Assembly (NCBI GenBank): GCA_965214695.1
Contig: OZ243967.1
Location: 3,534,001 to 3,598,000, forward strand
Direction of reading: 5' to 3'
Origin: JAPOXR01 sp965214695
GTDB taxonomy: Bacteria > Pseudomonadota > Alphaproteobacteria > Rhodobacterales > Rhodobacteraceae
Length of the DNA stretch: 64,000 nt
Position numbers and translations under genes: made by a program. The notes beneath the pieces were generated by a model. The model was not told the DNA's origin, did no database searches, and worked only from the letters and a program-made list of their open reading frames with translations. This document shows positions 34,208 through 42,164 of the stretch, piece by piece; the stretch's first letter is position 1, and every line of letters starts with the position of its first letter.

Positions 34208-36508
34208 ATGAGGAACACGAGGAGATTTTGTGACGGCTGGATTTTCAGCCGGGGATTCCCGCCGGAGGCGCAGGCGATCCTGCAGCATGGCGAGACCGTC
34301 CGCCTGCCGCACAACGCGGTCGATCTTCCGCTGAATTATTTCGACGAGTGCGCGTTCCAGCAGCAATTCTGCTACCAGAAGATCCTCGACTGGAGTCCCG
34401 AATTCGAGGGAAAGGATATCCGGCTGCGACTCGACGGCGCCATGGCCGATTCGGTCGTCTACCTGAACGGTGCCAGGATGGGCGCGCATGCCGACGGCTA
34501 CACGCCCTTCGAGATCCGGCTGACCGGCAGGCTGCAACCCGGCTCAAACCTGTTGTCAGTCAGGGTCAGCGGCGAGGAGAACCCGGAAATCCCCCCCTTC
34601 GGCGGCCATGTCGACTACCTGACCTATGCCGGCCTCTACCGTGACGCATGGCTGGTCGTCACCGGTCGAAGCTGGATCGACAGCATGAAGATCGAGACTC
34701 CCGACCCGCTGGCGGAACGCAAGCGGGTACTGGTCAGGTACGAACTGGCGGGTGACCCGGTGCCGGAGGGCTCGATCCGGTGCCGGATCGTCGGCCATGA
34801 CGGGGTCACGGTCGCCGACAGGACGGTGGCAGTTCGGGGAAGGCACGGCGATATTGCCTTCAGCGACCTCGAGGGGATCGAGTTGTGGGATATCGCGACG
34901 CCGGTGCTCTACCGGGCCGAACTCGACCTCGCTACACCCGGGTGCAGCGATGCCTTGTCGGCCAGCTTCGGTTTCAGGGCGGCGGTGTTCACGGCGGACG
35001 GCTTCCTGCTCAACGGTGCGCCGCTCAAGATCGTCGGGCTGAACCGTCATCAATCCTTTCCGTATGTCGGCTACGCGATGGGAAGGCGGGCGCAGGAGCG
35101 GGATGCCGAGATCCTCAAGCACGAGCTCAACTGCAATCTTGTCCGGACGTCGCACTACCCGCAATCGCCCTGGTTCCTGGATCATTGCGACCGGATCGGG
35201 CTGCTGGTGTTCGAGGAGATTCCCGGCTGGCAACATGTTGGCGGTGACGGCTGGAAGCAGGAATCGATTCGCAATGTCTCGAGGATGATCAGGCGTGACT
35301 GGAACCACCCGTCGGTGGTTCTCTGGGGAGTCAGAATCAACGAATCGCCCGATGACCGGGAATTTTACCAGGCAACCAACCGGCTGGCCCGGGAGTTGGA
35401 TGCGACCAGGCAGACTGCCGGCGTGCGGAACTTCGTTGGCAGCGAGTTCCTGGAAGATGTCTATACCATGAACGACTTTGTCATCGGCCAGGAGGAGCAG
35501 CCATGGGTCAATGCCGGGCGCATTCCGCTGCGTGACCAGCAAGAGGTCACCTGCCTCAATCACCCGGTTCCCTATCTCGTGACCGAATTCAACGGGCACA
35601 TGCATCCGACGAAGATCTGGGATGCAGAGCAGCGCCAGATCGAACACGTGACCAGGTATCTGCAGGTGCTGAATGCCGCGCATGGCGACCGGCAGATCTC
35701 GGGATGCATCGGCTGGTGCATGTCCGATTACAACACCCACAGGGAATTCGGCTCCGGCGATCGAATCTGCCATCATGGCGTGCTGGACATGTTTCGACAG
35801 CCGAAATTTGCTGCCGGTGTCTATGCCAGCCAGGCCGATCCCGCCCACCGCATCGTGCTGAACCCGGTCACCTGGTGGGCGAGGGGGGAGCGGAGCATCG
35901 GCGGCGTGCTGCCGCTGACAATCCTGACCAATTGCGACGCGGTGGAATTGCGGCTTGGTGATGGTTTCACCAAGCGCTTCGAGCCGGACCGCCGGTCGTA
36001 CCCGCATCTTCCACATCCGCCGGTTGTGGTCGGCCACGGGGATATTCCACCGGAAAAACTGGGTAGCTGGGGCCACAGCTGGCCGGATGCCAGCATTGTC
36101 GGATTCCTGGATGGCCAGGAGGTGGCAGAAGTCCGGATGTCTGCATCACCGGTTGCGACCCGGCTGGTTATGAATGCCGACAGCGACCATCTCCTGGCCT
36201 CGGAAAAGGACGCAGCACGGGTGACCGTTCGGGCCCTGGACCAGGTCGGTCAGGTGACGCCATTCCTTGCCGATGTCCTGCACGTGGAGCTGGATGGCCC
36301 GGCCCGGCTGATCGGGCCGGCCAACCTGGCATTCAGATGCGGCATCGCCTCCTTCTGGATTGAATCAACCGGACACACCGGTTCGGCTGACATCACGGTG
36401 ACCTCGGAGCGGTTCCAGCCCGTCCGCCTGAAGTTGGACATAACCGAGCAGGAAATTTGCCACTGGCCGCACCGGCAGCCTCCCCCGGGCAGGATTGCCG
36501 ATGGCTGA
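34208..36508 (+). CDS. GH2 family glycoside hydrolase (beta-galactosidase-like)
   Basis: A 766-residue retaining glycosidase. Domains in order: sugar-binding jelly roll (about 1-150, with VVYLNGARMGAHADGYTPFEI), immunoglobulin-like domain (150-260), TIM barrel (260-560) and C-terminal beta domains. The acid/base Glu is in WGVRINES (around residue 378) and the nucleophile Glu in LVTEFNGHMHP (around 458). GGGGAG-like purines precede the ATG at 34208. Specificity could be beta-galactosidase or beta-glucuronidase; context favours galactose. No signal peptide is evident, so it is probably cytoplasmic. Confidence 0.9.
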   Translation: MRNTRRFCDGWIFSRGFPPEAQAILQHGETVRLPHNAVDLPLNYFDECAFQQQFCYQKILDWSPEFEGKDIRLRLDGAMADSVVYLNGARMGAHADGYTPFEIRLTGRLQPGSNLLSVRVSGEENPEIPPFGGHVDYLTYAGLYRDAWLVVTGRSWIDSMKIETPDPLAERKRVLVRYELAGDPVPEGSIRCRIVGHDGVTVADRTVAVRGRHGDIAFSDLEGIELWDIATPVLYRAELDLATPGCSDALSASFGFRAAVFTADGFLLNGAPLKIVGLNRHQSFPYVGYAMGRRAQERDAEILKHELNCNLVRTSHYPQSPWFLDHCDRIGLLVFEEIPGWQHVGGDGWKQESIRNVSRMIRRDWNHPSVVLWGVRINESPDDREFYQATNRLARELDATRQTAGVRNFVGSEFLEDVYTMNDFVIGQEEQPWVNAGRIPLRDQQEVTCLNHPVPYLVTEFNGHMHPTKIWDAEQRQIEHVTRYLQVLNAAHGDRQISGCIGWCMSDYNTHREFGSGDRICHHGVLDMFRQPKFAAGVYASQADPAHRIVLNPVTWWARGERSIGGVLPLTILTNCDAVELRLGDGFTKRFEPDRRSYPHLPHPPVVVGHGDIPPEKLGSWGHSWPDASIVGFLDGQEVAEVRMSASPVATRLVMNADSDHLLASEKDAARVTVRALDQVGQVTPFLADVLHVELDGPARLIGPANLAFRCGIASFWIESTGHTGSADITVTSERFQPVRLKLDITEQEICHWPHRQPPPGRIADG

Positions 36509-36547
36509 TCCCGACCGGCTCCAGCCCGGGACCGGAGCGACAGGCAA

Positions 36548-36579
36548 ATCTCCGGCTGCAATCGGCCAGCGTCGGAGAT
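36548..36579. terminator. Possible bidirectional attenuator hairpin between convergent genes
   Basis: ATCTCCG (36548-36554) pairs with CGGAGAT (36573-36579), and inner bases GGCTG/CCAGC extend the stem around a small bulge. It lies between the GH2 stop (36508) and the end of a convergent small gene (36587). There is no T-tract, so confidence is low. Confidence 0.3.
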
Positions 36580-36586
36580 GGCCGGA

Positions 36587-36763
36587 TCAGGCGTAGCCGA
36601 CACCCAGCCAGCCAGCCAGCAACGTCAATACCAGCCCGGCCAGGCCAAAGGCCAGCCCGTAGACGGCAGCGAATTGCAACCGGTCCAGCCGGTTGCCATC
36701 CCGCTTGCCCGCCGACCGGTAGCCGAGCAGCGCCCCGAGGGCTGCCCCGGCGATTACCAGCAT
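36587..36763 (-). CDS. Small two-helix membrane protein (58 residues)
   Basis: A short frame with a clear membrane-protein pattern: an N-terminal helix MLVIAGAALGALLGY, a charged loop (RSAGKRDGNRLDRLQF) and a C-terminal helix (AAVYGLAFGLAGLVLTLL, then AGWLGVGYA). The layout, including the GNRLD-x-x-Q(F/Y) loop, matches small alphaproteobacterial inner membrane proteins I recall lying next to dksA. The function is unknown. The ribosome site before the ATG is weak (AGGCACCGGGC). Confidence 0.7.
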   Translation of the reverse strand: MLVIAGAALGALLGYRSAGKRDGNRLDRLQFAAVYGLAFGLAGLVLTLLAGWLGVGYA

Positions 36764-37068
36764 GCCCGGTGCCTGCCATGTGCCGCAACTTGCGGTGGTG
36801 ACCGGCCCCGGTCGGAATTGCGACTTTCGGTTTCCCCTTCAATTCCGGCAATACCCGGCAGACTGATCGGGGTCGGCTCCCCCGTCTTTCGGCGGCAGAG
36901 CTTGCGACTAGGTCGGTACATGGTGTTCCTGGCTTTCTGCTGTTTCGTAGACGGAATAATCACGAAAATTGTAAATGACAGGAAAAATGAATTCCATTAA
37001 GGAAGTCGCCAGATCAAGTTTCGTCTTGATGGTTGTATCATTAGCGAGCCAGGTAGGGGAATGACTGA
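36764..37068. other. dksA leader/promoter region
   Basis: About 300 bases. From 36950 to 37050 it is AT-rich compared with the surroundings, as expected for a strong promoter and leader. A small hairpin, ATCAAG-TTTCGT-CTTGAT (37013-37030), lies about 40 bases before the start. No gene seen. Confidence 0.45.
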
Positions 37069-37491
37069 ATGGAATCAGTTATTTATTTGCCAGAAGATTA
37101 CCGGCCATCGGAGGAAGAGCCCTTCATGAACGAGCTGCAGCTCGAGTTCTTCAGACGCAGGCTGGTGGAGTGGCGAAACGAGATTCTTGCGCAGTCCAGG
37201 GATACCATCGAGGACATGCAGGAGCAGACCCGCAACATACCCGACATCACCGATCGGGCAACCGAGGAATCCGAACGACAGGTTCAACTCAGGACCAGGG
37301 ACCGGCAGCGAAAACTGGTGCTGAAGATCAATTCGGCGTTGCACCGGATCGAGGAAGGAGAGTTCGGGTATTGCGAGGCAACCGGAAGACCGATTTCACT
37401 GAAACGGCTGATTGCAAGACCGATTGCCACCTATTGCCTGGAAGCCCAGGAGCAGCATGAACGCTCGGAAAGGGAATTCTGGGACGGCTGA
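37069..37491 (+). CDS. dksA: RNA polymerase-binding transcription factor DksA
   Basis: DksA binds the RNA polymerase secondary channel and, with ppGpp, tunes stringent-response promoters. The 140-residue protein has the coiled coil (residues 25-95, tip with DITDRATEESER) and C-terminal globular region (GYCEATGRPISLKRLIARPIATYCLEAQE). Of the four classical zinc-finger cysteines only two remain (Cys102 and Cys123); the partner positions are Thr105 and Ala126. Such degenerate forms are known in Alphaproteobacteria. AGGTAGGGGA precedes the ATG by about eight bases. Confidence 0.93.
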   Translation: MESVIYLPEDYRPSEEEPFMNELQLEFFRRRLVEWRNEILAQSRDTIEDMQEQTRNIPDITDRATEESERQVQLRTRDRQRKLVLKINSALHRIEEGEFGYCEATGRPISLKRLIARPIATYCLEAQEQHERSEREFWDG

Positions 37492-37553
37492 AGTGGCCGT
37501 CAGTTTCCACCGAAGGAGGGTCAGAGCGCAGATCTTGCCCAAACCGGCGAGTC

Positions 37554-38741
37554 ATGGCTGAACTTCCACACCGCATTACCATTCTCGGTGCCGGGGTTGC
37601 CGGTCTGACCCTTGCCATCCTGCTGGCCCGGTCCAGGCACCAGGTGGACGTGCTGGAAAAATCGTCGGCACCGGATGATGGCGGCACCGGTATCCAGGTC
37701 TCGCCCAATGGCGTCGCGGTCCTCAACGCGCTTGGACTGGAGAGCGAGGCGGCCAAGGCAGGTGTGCCTGCCCGGCAGGTGCAGATCTGCGACTCTGGGC
37801 GTGGCCGGATAATGGCCGTCCATGACCTTGCCGCATATGGCCGCACCTCCTGCCCGTACCTGCTCTTCCGACGCTCCGCCCTGGTCGGCATGCTTGCCGA
37901 CGCTGCCAGCACCGCCGGCGCCCGGATTCGGCGCGGGGTGCATGTCGAGGCGGTTGCGGCGGCAACTGGTAGCCTTCGGCTTCAGTCCGGCGACGGGCGG
38001 CCCCGGATGGCGGCGTTCCTGGTGGGGGCTGACGGTCTCCATTCGGTGGTCCGGGAATTCCTGAACCCGGGCGCACCGCCGCCGCTATCGTCCCACCTGG
38101 CATGGCGGTCGGTCATTGATGGTCCGCTGCCGTTCGATCTTGCCCCAGGCGATGTCAGGCTCGTGGTCGGCGCGGGCGGGCATGTGGTGCTCTACCGGAC
38201 CGGGAGCCAGCCCGGAGTGAACCTGGTGGCGATTCGCCGGATCAGGCCGGTTGCCGGTCGTCATTTGCCGACCAGTGATGACCCGGAGAATCTCAGGCGC
38301 AGCTTTTTGGGGTTTGGCGGCGGCATCCCGGAAGTCCTCGGCAGCGTCGAATCGGCAGGATGCTGGCACCTCCAGGCATCGCCGATCGCCAGAAGCTGGC
38401 ACGGCCAGGGGGCGGTTCTTGCCGGCGATGCGTTGCATCCGGTCCTGCCTTTCCTGGCCCAGGGCGGAAACCAGGCATTGGAGGATGCATGGGTGCTGGC
38501 CCGGCTCCTGGCCTCCGGCCTCTCCCTGTCCGAGGCATTAACGGCCTACATGCGCGCCCGGCGATGGCGGCGGCGGCAAGTGGCGATGGCTACAAATGTC
38601 CAAGGCATGCTCTACCACCTGCCCGGATCGATCCAGACCCCGCTGTTTTCACTCCATGGCCTGGCCGGCGAGCTGGCGCCAGCCCTGGCCCGGACCCCAC
38701 TGCACTGGATCTACCGAAAGGACGTCACGAGGCAGGTATAG
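37554..38741 (+). CDS. FAD-dependent monooxygenase (UbiH/salicylate hydroxylase-like)
   Basis: A 395-residue class A flavoprotein monooxygenase. It has the FAD dinucleotide motif ILGAGVAGLTLAILLARSR (around residues 10-28), the internal VGADGLHSVVR, and the C-terminal GDALHPVLPFLAQGGNQALED. This architecture is shared by ubiquinone hydroxylases and by salicylate- or hydroxybenzoate-type enzymes, so the substrate cannot be told. It follows dksA by about 60 bases on the same strand, a neighbour pair I recall in Rhodobacterales. Confidence 0.88.
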   Translation: MAELPHRITILGAGVAGLTLAILLARSRHQVDVLEKSSAPDDGGTGIQVSPNGVAVLNALGLESEAAKAGVPARQVQICDSGRGRIMAVHDLAAYGRTSCPYLLFRRSALVGMLADAASTAGARIRRGVHVEAVAAATGSLRLQSGDGRPRMAAFLVGADGLHSVVREFLNPGAPPPLSSHLAWRSVIDGPLPFDLAPGDVRLVVGAGGHVVLYRTGSQPGVNLVAIRRIRPVAGRHLPTSDDPENLRRSFLGFGGGIPEVLGSVESAGCWHLQASPIARSWHGQGAVLAGDALHPVLPFLAQGGNQALEDAWVLARLLASGLSLSEALTAYMRARRWRRRQVAMATNVQGMLYHLPGSIQTPLFSLHGLAGELAPALARTPLHWIYRKDVTRQV

Positions 38742-38876
38742 GCCAAAGCTGTCCCACGAAGGATACCGATCTCGCGACGACAGGCCGCCATTGCAGGTTG
38801 GAGGCGCTGGCCAGGGCCAACTCACATGGTTCCGGGCGTGGCCGCGGGAGGCTATTCACATGCAGGTCAATGCTCG

Positions 38877-39656
38877 TCAGGCATCGAGTTCGGCCCAGAT
38901 CGGAACGTGGTCGGACGGTTTCTCCCAGCCCCGGACATGGCTGTCGATCCGGCAATCCACGAGCAGATCGGCGCATTGCGGCGTGAGCAGGAAGTGGTCG
39001 ATTCGGATGCCGTCATTGCGCTGCCAGGCACCGCGCTGGAAATCCCAGAAGGTGAAATTTGTCCCCTCGGGGGTGACTGATCTGAAGGCATCGGTGAGGC
39101 CGAGATGAACCAGTCGTCGCCACGCCTCGCGGGTCTCGTATCGGAACAGGGCGTCGTCCTCCCAGTTCTCGGGGCACATCGCGTCCTCGGCCTGCGGGAT
39201 GACATTGAAATCACCGGCAAACAATGTTGCCTCTTCCAGTTGCAGCAACTCTGCCGCACGTGCCTCCATCCTTGCCATCCATTCCAGCTTGTACGGGTAT
39301 TTGGGTCCGTCAACCGGGTTGCCATTCGGCAGGTAGAGGCAGCAGACACGCACCGGAATCCTGCCGATAACGGTGGCCTCGATCCATCTCGCCTGCAAAT
39401 CCTCGTCATCACCCGGCAGGCCGTGTACCACCTCTTCCATCGGCATCTTCGACAGGATGGCAACCCCGTTCTGCTGCTTCTGGCCATGGGTTTCCACCTG
39501 GTAGCCGAGAGTCTCGAATTCGGCGCGTGGAAAGGCCGAATCGACACATTTGATTTCCTGCAGCAGCACGATGTCGGTCTCGGATTCCGCCAGCCAGTCA
39601 AGTAGGCGCGGCAACCGGGCGCGGATGCCGTTGATGTTGTAGCTGGCGATTTTCAT
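38877..39656 (-). CDS. xthA: Exodeoxyribonuclease III
   Basis: A 259-residue AP endonuclease/3' exonuclease of the XthA family, acting in base excision repair. Motifs: N-terminal SYNINGIRARL, then LLQEIKCVDSAFP with the metal-binding Glu, FAGDFNVIPQ and a terminal DHVPIWAEL with the catalytic Asp-His. The length is normal. It is read in the same direction as the A-type carrier gene 21 bases upstream. Confidence 0.95.
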   Translation of the reverse strand: MKIASYNINGIRARLPRLLDWLAESETDIVLLQEIKCVDSAFPRAEFETLGYQVETHGQKQQNGVAILSKMPMEEVVHGLPGDDEDLQARWIEATVIGRIPVRVCCLYLPNGNPVDGPKYPYKLEWMARMEARAAELLQLEEATLFAGDFNVIPQAEDAMCPENWEDDALFRYETREAWRRLVHLGLTDAFRSVTPEGTNFTFWDFQRGAWQRNDGIRIDHFLLTPQCADLLVDCRIDSHVRGWEKPSDHVPIWAELDA

Positions 39657-39677
39657 GCTGTGCTGCGATCCGCGGCG

Positions 39678-40010
39678 TCAGAGCGAGAAGCTCATCGAGC
39701 ATCCGCAGGTCGATTTGGCATTCGGATTGATGACCACGAAACGGGAGCCGATCAACTCCTCGGAATAGTCGATGACGGCATTGTTCAGGAAGGGCAGGGA
39801 CATGCTGTCGATGAGGACGGATTGGCCGCAACCCCGGATGACCAAATCATCCTCTGCCGGGTCGTCAAAAATGATCTCGTACTGGAATCCCGAGCACCCG
39901 CCGCCCTTGACCGCAACCCGGAGCGGTTTGCTCTCGCCGGACTGCCGATTGATTTCGGCCAACCGTTCGAATGCCCGTTCGGACACCTTTGGAGGAATTG
40001 CAATGGTCAT
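39678..40010 (-). CDS. erpA: A-type iron-sulfur carrier protein (ErpA/IscA family)
   Basis: A 110-residue A-type carrier that hands Fe-S clusters to apoproteins. The three conserved cysteines are Cys39 (GGGCSGFQY), Cys102 and Cys104 (STCGCS). The Met at 40010 matches the usual N-terminus (MTIAIPPKVSERAFERL); the frame is open further upstream into the divergent dGTPase gene but is not meaningful there. ErpA and IscA are hard to separate by sequence, so the symbol is tentative. Confidence 0.9.
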   Translation of the reverse strand: MTIAIPPKVSERAFERLAEINRQSGESKPLRVAVKGGGCSGFQYEIIFDDPAEDDLVIRGCGQSVLIDSMSLPFLNNAVIDYSEELIGSRFVVINPNAKSTCGCSMSFSL

Positions 40011-40087
40011 GGCGAACCCGGCCTCTTGGAAGATCGGTATTCGACTATATATTGACGACGGTATTTGACAGCAAGGACCGGGCGCAA

Positions 40088-41248
40088 ATGCCATACGAGC
40101 AGCAGGGGCTGGCAGCCTATGCCTGCCGGCCACCGGAACAGGGCTCCAGGCTGCACGAAATCCAGGAGAGCCCCGGCCGTTCGCCATTCCAGCGCGATTG
40201 CGACCGCATTGTTCACGCAACTGCCTTTCGTCGGCTGATGCACAAGACCCAGGTCTTTGTCGCACCGGATGGCGATCATTTCCGAACCCGCCTCACCCAT
40301 ACCATCGAGGTGTCGCGCGTCGCCAGGGCGCTGGCCGCCCAACTCGGGCTGAATGCCGATTTGGCCGATGCCATCGCCCTGGCGCACGATCTGGGCCATC
40401 CGCCATTCGGCCATGCCGGCGAGGATGCGCTGGCGAGGGAGATGGAGGCCTATGGCGGATTCGAACACAATGCGCAGGCAATCCGCATCGTGACCCGGCT
40501 CGAGCGCAGCTATATCGGCTACGACGGGCTGAACCTCACATTCGAAACCCTGGAGGGCATGGCCAAGCATAATGGCCCGGTGCCGGGGCCGGTCCCATTT
40601 GCACTTGCCGAGCTTCACGCCACGCATCATCTCGATCTCCGGAGCCAGGCAACGGCAGAGGCGCAGGCCGCCGGAGCCGCCGATGACATCGCCTATATCT
40701 GCCATGACGTCCAGGACGGCATCAGGGCCGGGATGTTCAGCCTCAAGGATATCGGTGACCTGCAGATTGCCGGTCCGGCATCCCGGCGGGTGACCACCGG
40801 CAACCCGGATGCCGGGCATGGACGGATCGTCCAGACGATTGTCCGGGATGTCTTCAGCGCCCTGATGCAGGACGTGATCACGGTGTCACGCCGCAACCTC
40901 GAGACGCTGGCGCCTGAATCGGCCGGCGACATCAAGCGGCATGATTGCGAGATTATCGGGTTTTCGCCGGGAACTGCGGCAGCAATTGTCGAGATCAAGG
41001 GGTTCCTGCGTGACAACATGTATCGGACCGGCAAGGTCGAGCATGAACGTCGCAAGGGCGAAGAGATCGTCAGCGCACTGTTTCACCTGTATCTTAATCG
41101 TGTCGAACTGCTCCCCGGGGAGTGGAGGGCAGATGCATGCCAATCGGGTGACGACCTGCATCGTGCCAGGGTGGTGGCTGATTTCATTGCCGGAATGACC
41201 GACAAATTCGCGATGGCCGCCCATGCGAAGTTCTGTCCGCCGTCCTGA
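40088..41248 (+). CDS. dgt: dGTPase-like deoxynucleoside triphosphate triphosphohydrolase
   Basis: A 386-residue HD-domain enzyme of the bacterial dGTPase-like group, hydrolysing dNTPs to the nucleoside and triphosphate. The HD metal residues are His71 (RLTHTIEV), His100-Asp101 (LAHDLGHPPFGHAGE) and a later Asp in ADDIAYICHDVQDG. The start at 40088 has AAGGA about ten bases upstream. It is divergent from the Fe-S carrier gene. Dimeric and tetrameric subtypes share this layout. Confidence 0.93.
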   Translation: MPYEQQGLAAYACRPPEQGSRLHEIQESPGRSPFQRDCDRIVHATAFRRLMHKTQVFVAPDGDHFRTRLTHTIEVSRVARALAAQLGLNADLADAIALAHDLGHPPFGHAGEDALAREMEAYGGFEHNAQAIRIVTRLERSYIGYDGLNLTFETLEGMAKHNGPVPGPVPFALAELHATHHLDLRSQATAEAQAAGAADDIAYICHDVQDGIRAGMFSLKDIGDLQIAGPASRRVTTGNPDAGHGRIVQTIVRDVFSALMQDVITVSRRNLETLAPESAGDIKRHDCEIIGFSPGTAAAIVEIKGFLRDNMYRTGKVEHERRKGEEIVSALFHLYLNRVELLPGEWRADACQSGDDLHRARVVADFIAGMTDKFAMAAHAKFCPPS

Positions 41249-42164
41249 TGCCGGAAGTGCTGTCAGCGACAACTTTGCCCTCCAACCTGTTTGCCGATGA
41301 TACGGGTCCTGGCCCGGAACTGCCTTGCGCAAGTTGATCCTTGGGGCAGGCGGCCCGATGCAGTCTCCCTTCACCGTTGGCAGGAGGGCGCCCGCCCAAG
41401 GCTGCCGGCCCGACTCCTGCCAGGCCTGGCCGATCAGCGGACCACGAAGCTGACAATGACGATTCCATCCAGGGGCCGACCTGCCAGCGGGGGTCAATCC
41501 AGGCTTGCCGTGACCTGTCGACCCGGCGCCGGTCCAGCTTGCTGTCACCTCCGGAATGACTGGCATTGATGCGCGCCTCCTCGCCCGCACGAACATCCGC
41601 CCTTCCGCGCAAGGCCGCGTCAAGGCCCCACCTTCCTGCCGCCGTGCACGGTGGGCTCACGGCACCATTGCCGGCGCGGGGTCTCCAGACTTTGCCTCCT
41701 CCAGGTCCAGTCAGTTCCCGATCACCCATGATCGTCCACTGACGCCGGCCACCATGCCGAGTGCAAATGACGAATCGACGACGTCCCGATGACATGATCC
41801 ATATGCCGAAGCCTGCCAGCTTCAAGCCGCGGATATCCCGCGCTGACCGACCAATTCGAAAGCGATCTCCAGGTGGCAATGAGACCAATCCTGGTGGTCT
41901 TGATTCGTGCATCTGCCAGTCGTACTGTCGACATCAACTTCTCCCTGCATCCAGTTGCAGATGCAGGAAATCGAGGTTGAATTTCCTGTCGCATCTGCGT
42001 GTTGAGGAAGAAAAAGAGACGCTATATTAGGTAGTTAGCACTGAAGGTGCGTGTACTGGTGTTCAGTTGTCGATTCCGGTGATATTGGCCGGGTGCAAGC
42101 GGGGCCGGACTTCCGGTGATCGACCGCAGGGCGGCCCGCCGCTGCAGAGAAAAGAGGAATTTCG
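41249..42164. other. Gene-poor 0.9-kb region upstream of argS
   Basis: The longest stretch without a supported gene in the window. Open frames on both strands (for example 41184-41912 minus) have an Arg/Gly/Pro-rich, random-looking composition. From about 41900 the sequence becomes AT-richer and contains the hairpin at 41957-41998. It may be an eroded gene plus the argS leader. Confidence 0.5.
41945..41998 (+). promoter_or_regulatory. Strong hairpin with alternative pairing, candidate RNA leader element of argS
   Basis: The arm at 41957-41971 (GCAGATGCAGGAAAT) pairs with 41981-41998 (ATTTCCT, GTC, GCATCTGC) as 15 base pairs interrupted by a 3-base bulge, around a 9-base loop. A second pairing, CTGCATC (41945-41951) with GATGCAG (41960-41966), uses the same left arm, so the two structures exclude each other. 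This is the form of an attenuator. It ends about 165 bases before the argS start. There is no U-run after it. Confidence 0.45.

Noticed and set aside
34556..36076. 506-residue open frame on the minus strand
   Set aside because: A shadow of the GH2 gene caused by high third-position GC; no motifs.
41184..41912. 242-residue minus-strand frame as a gene
   Set aside because: Composition rich in Arg, Gly and Pro, overlaps the 3' end of dgt antisense, no domain pattern.
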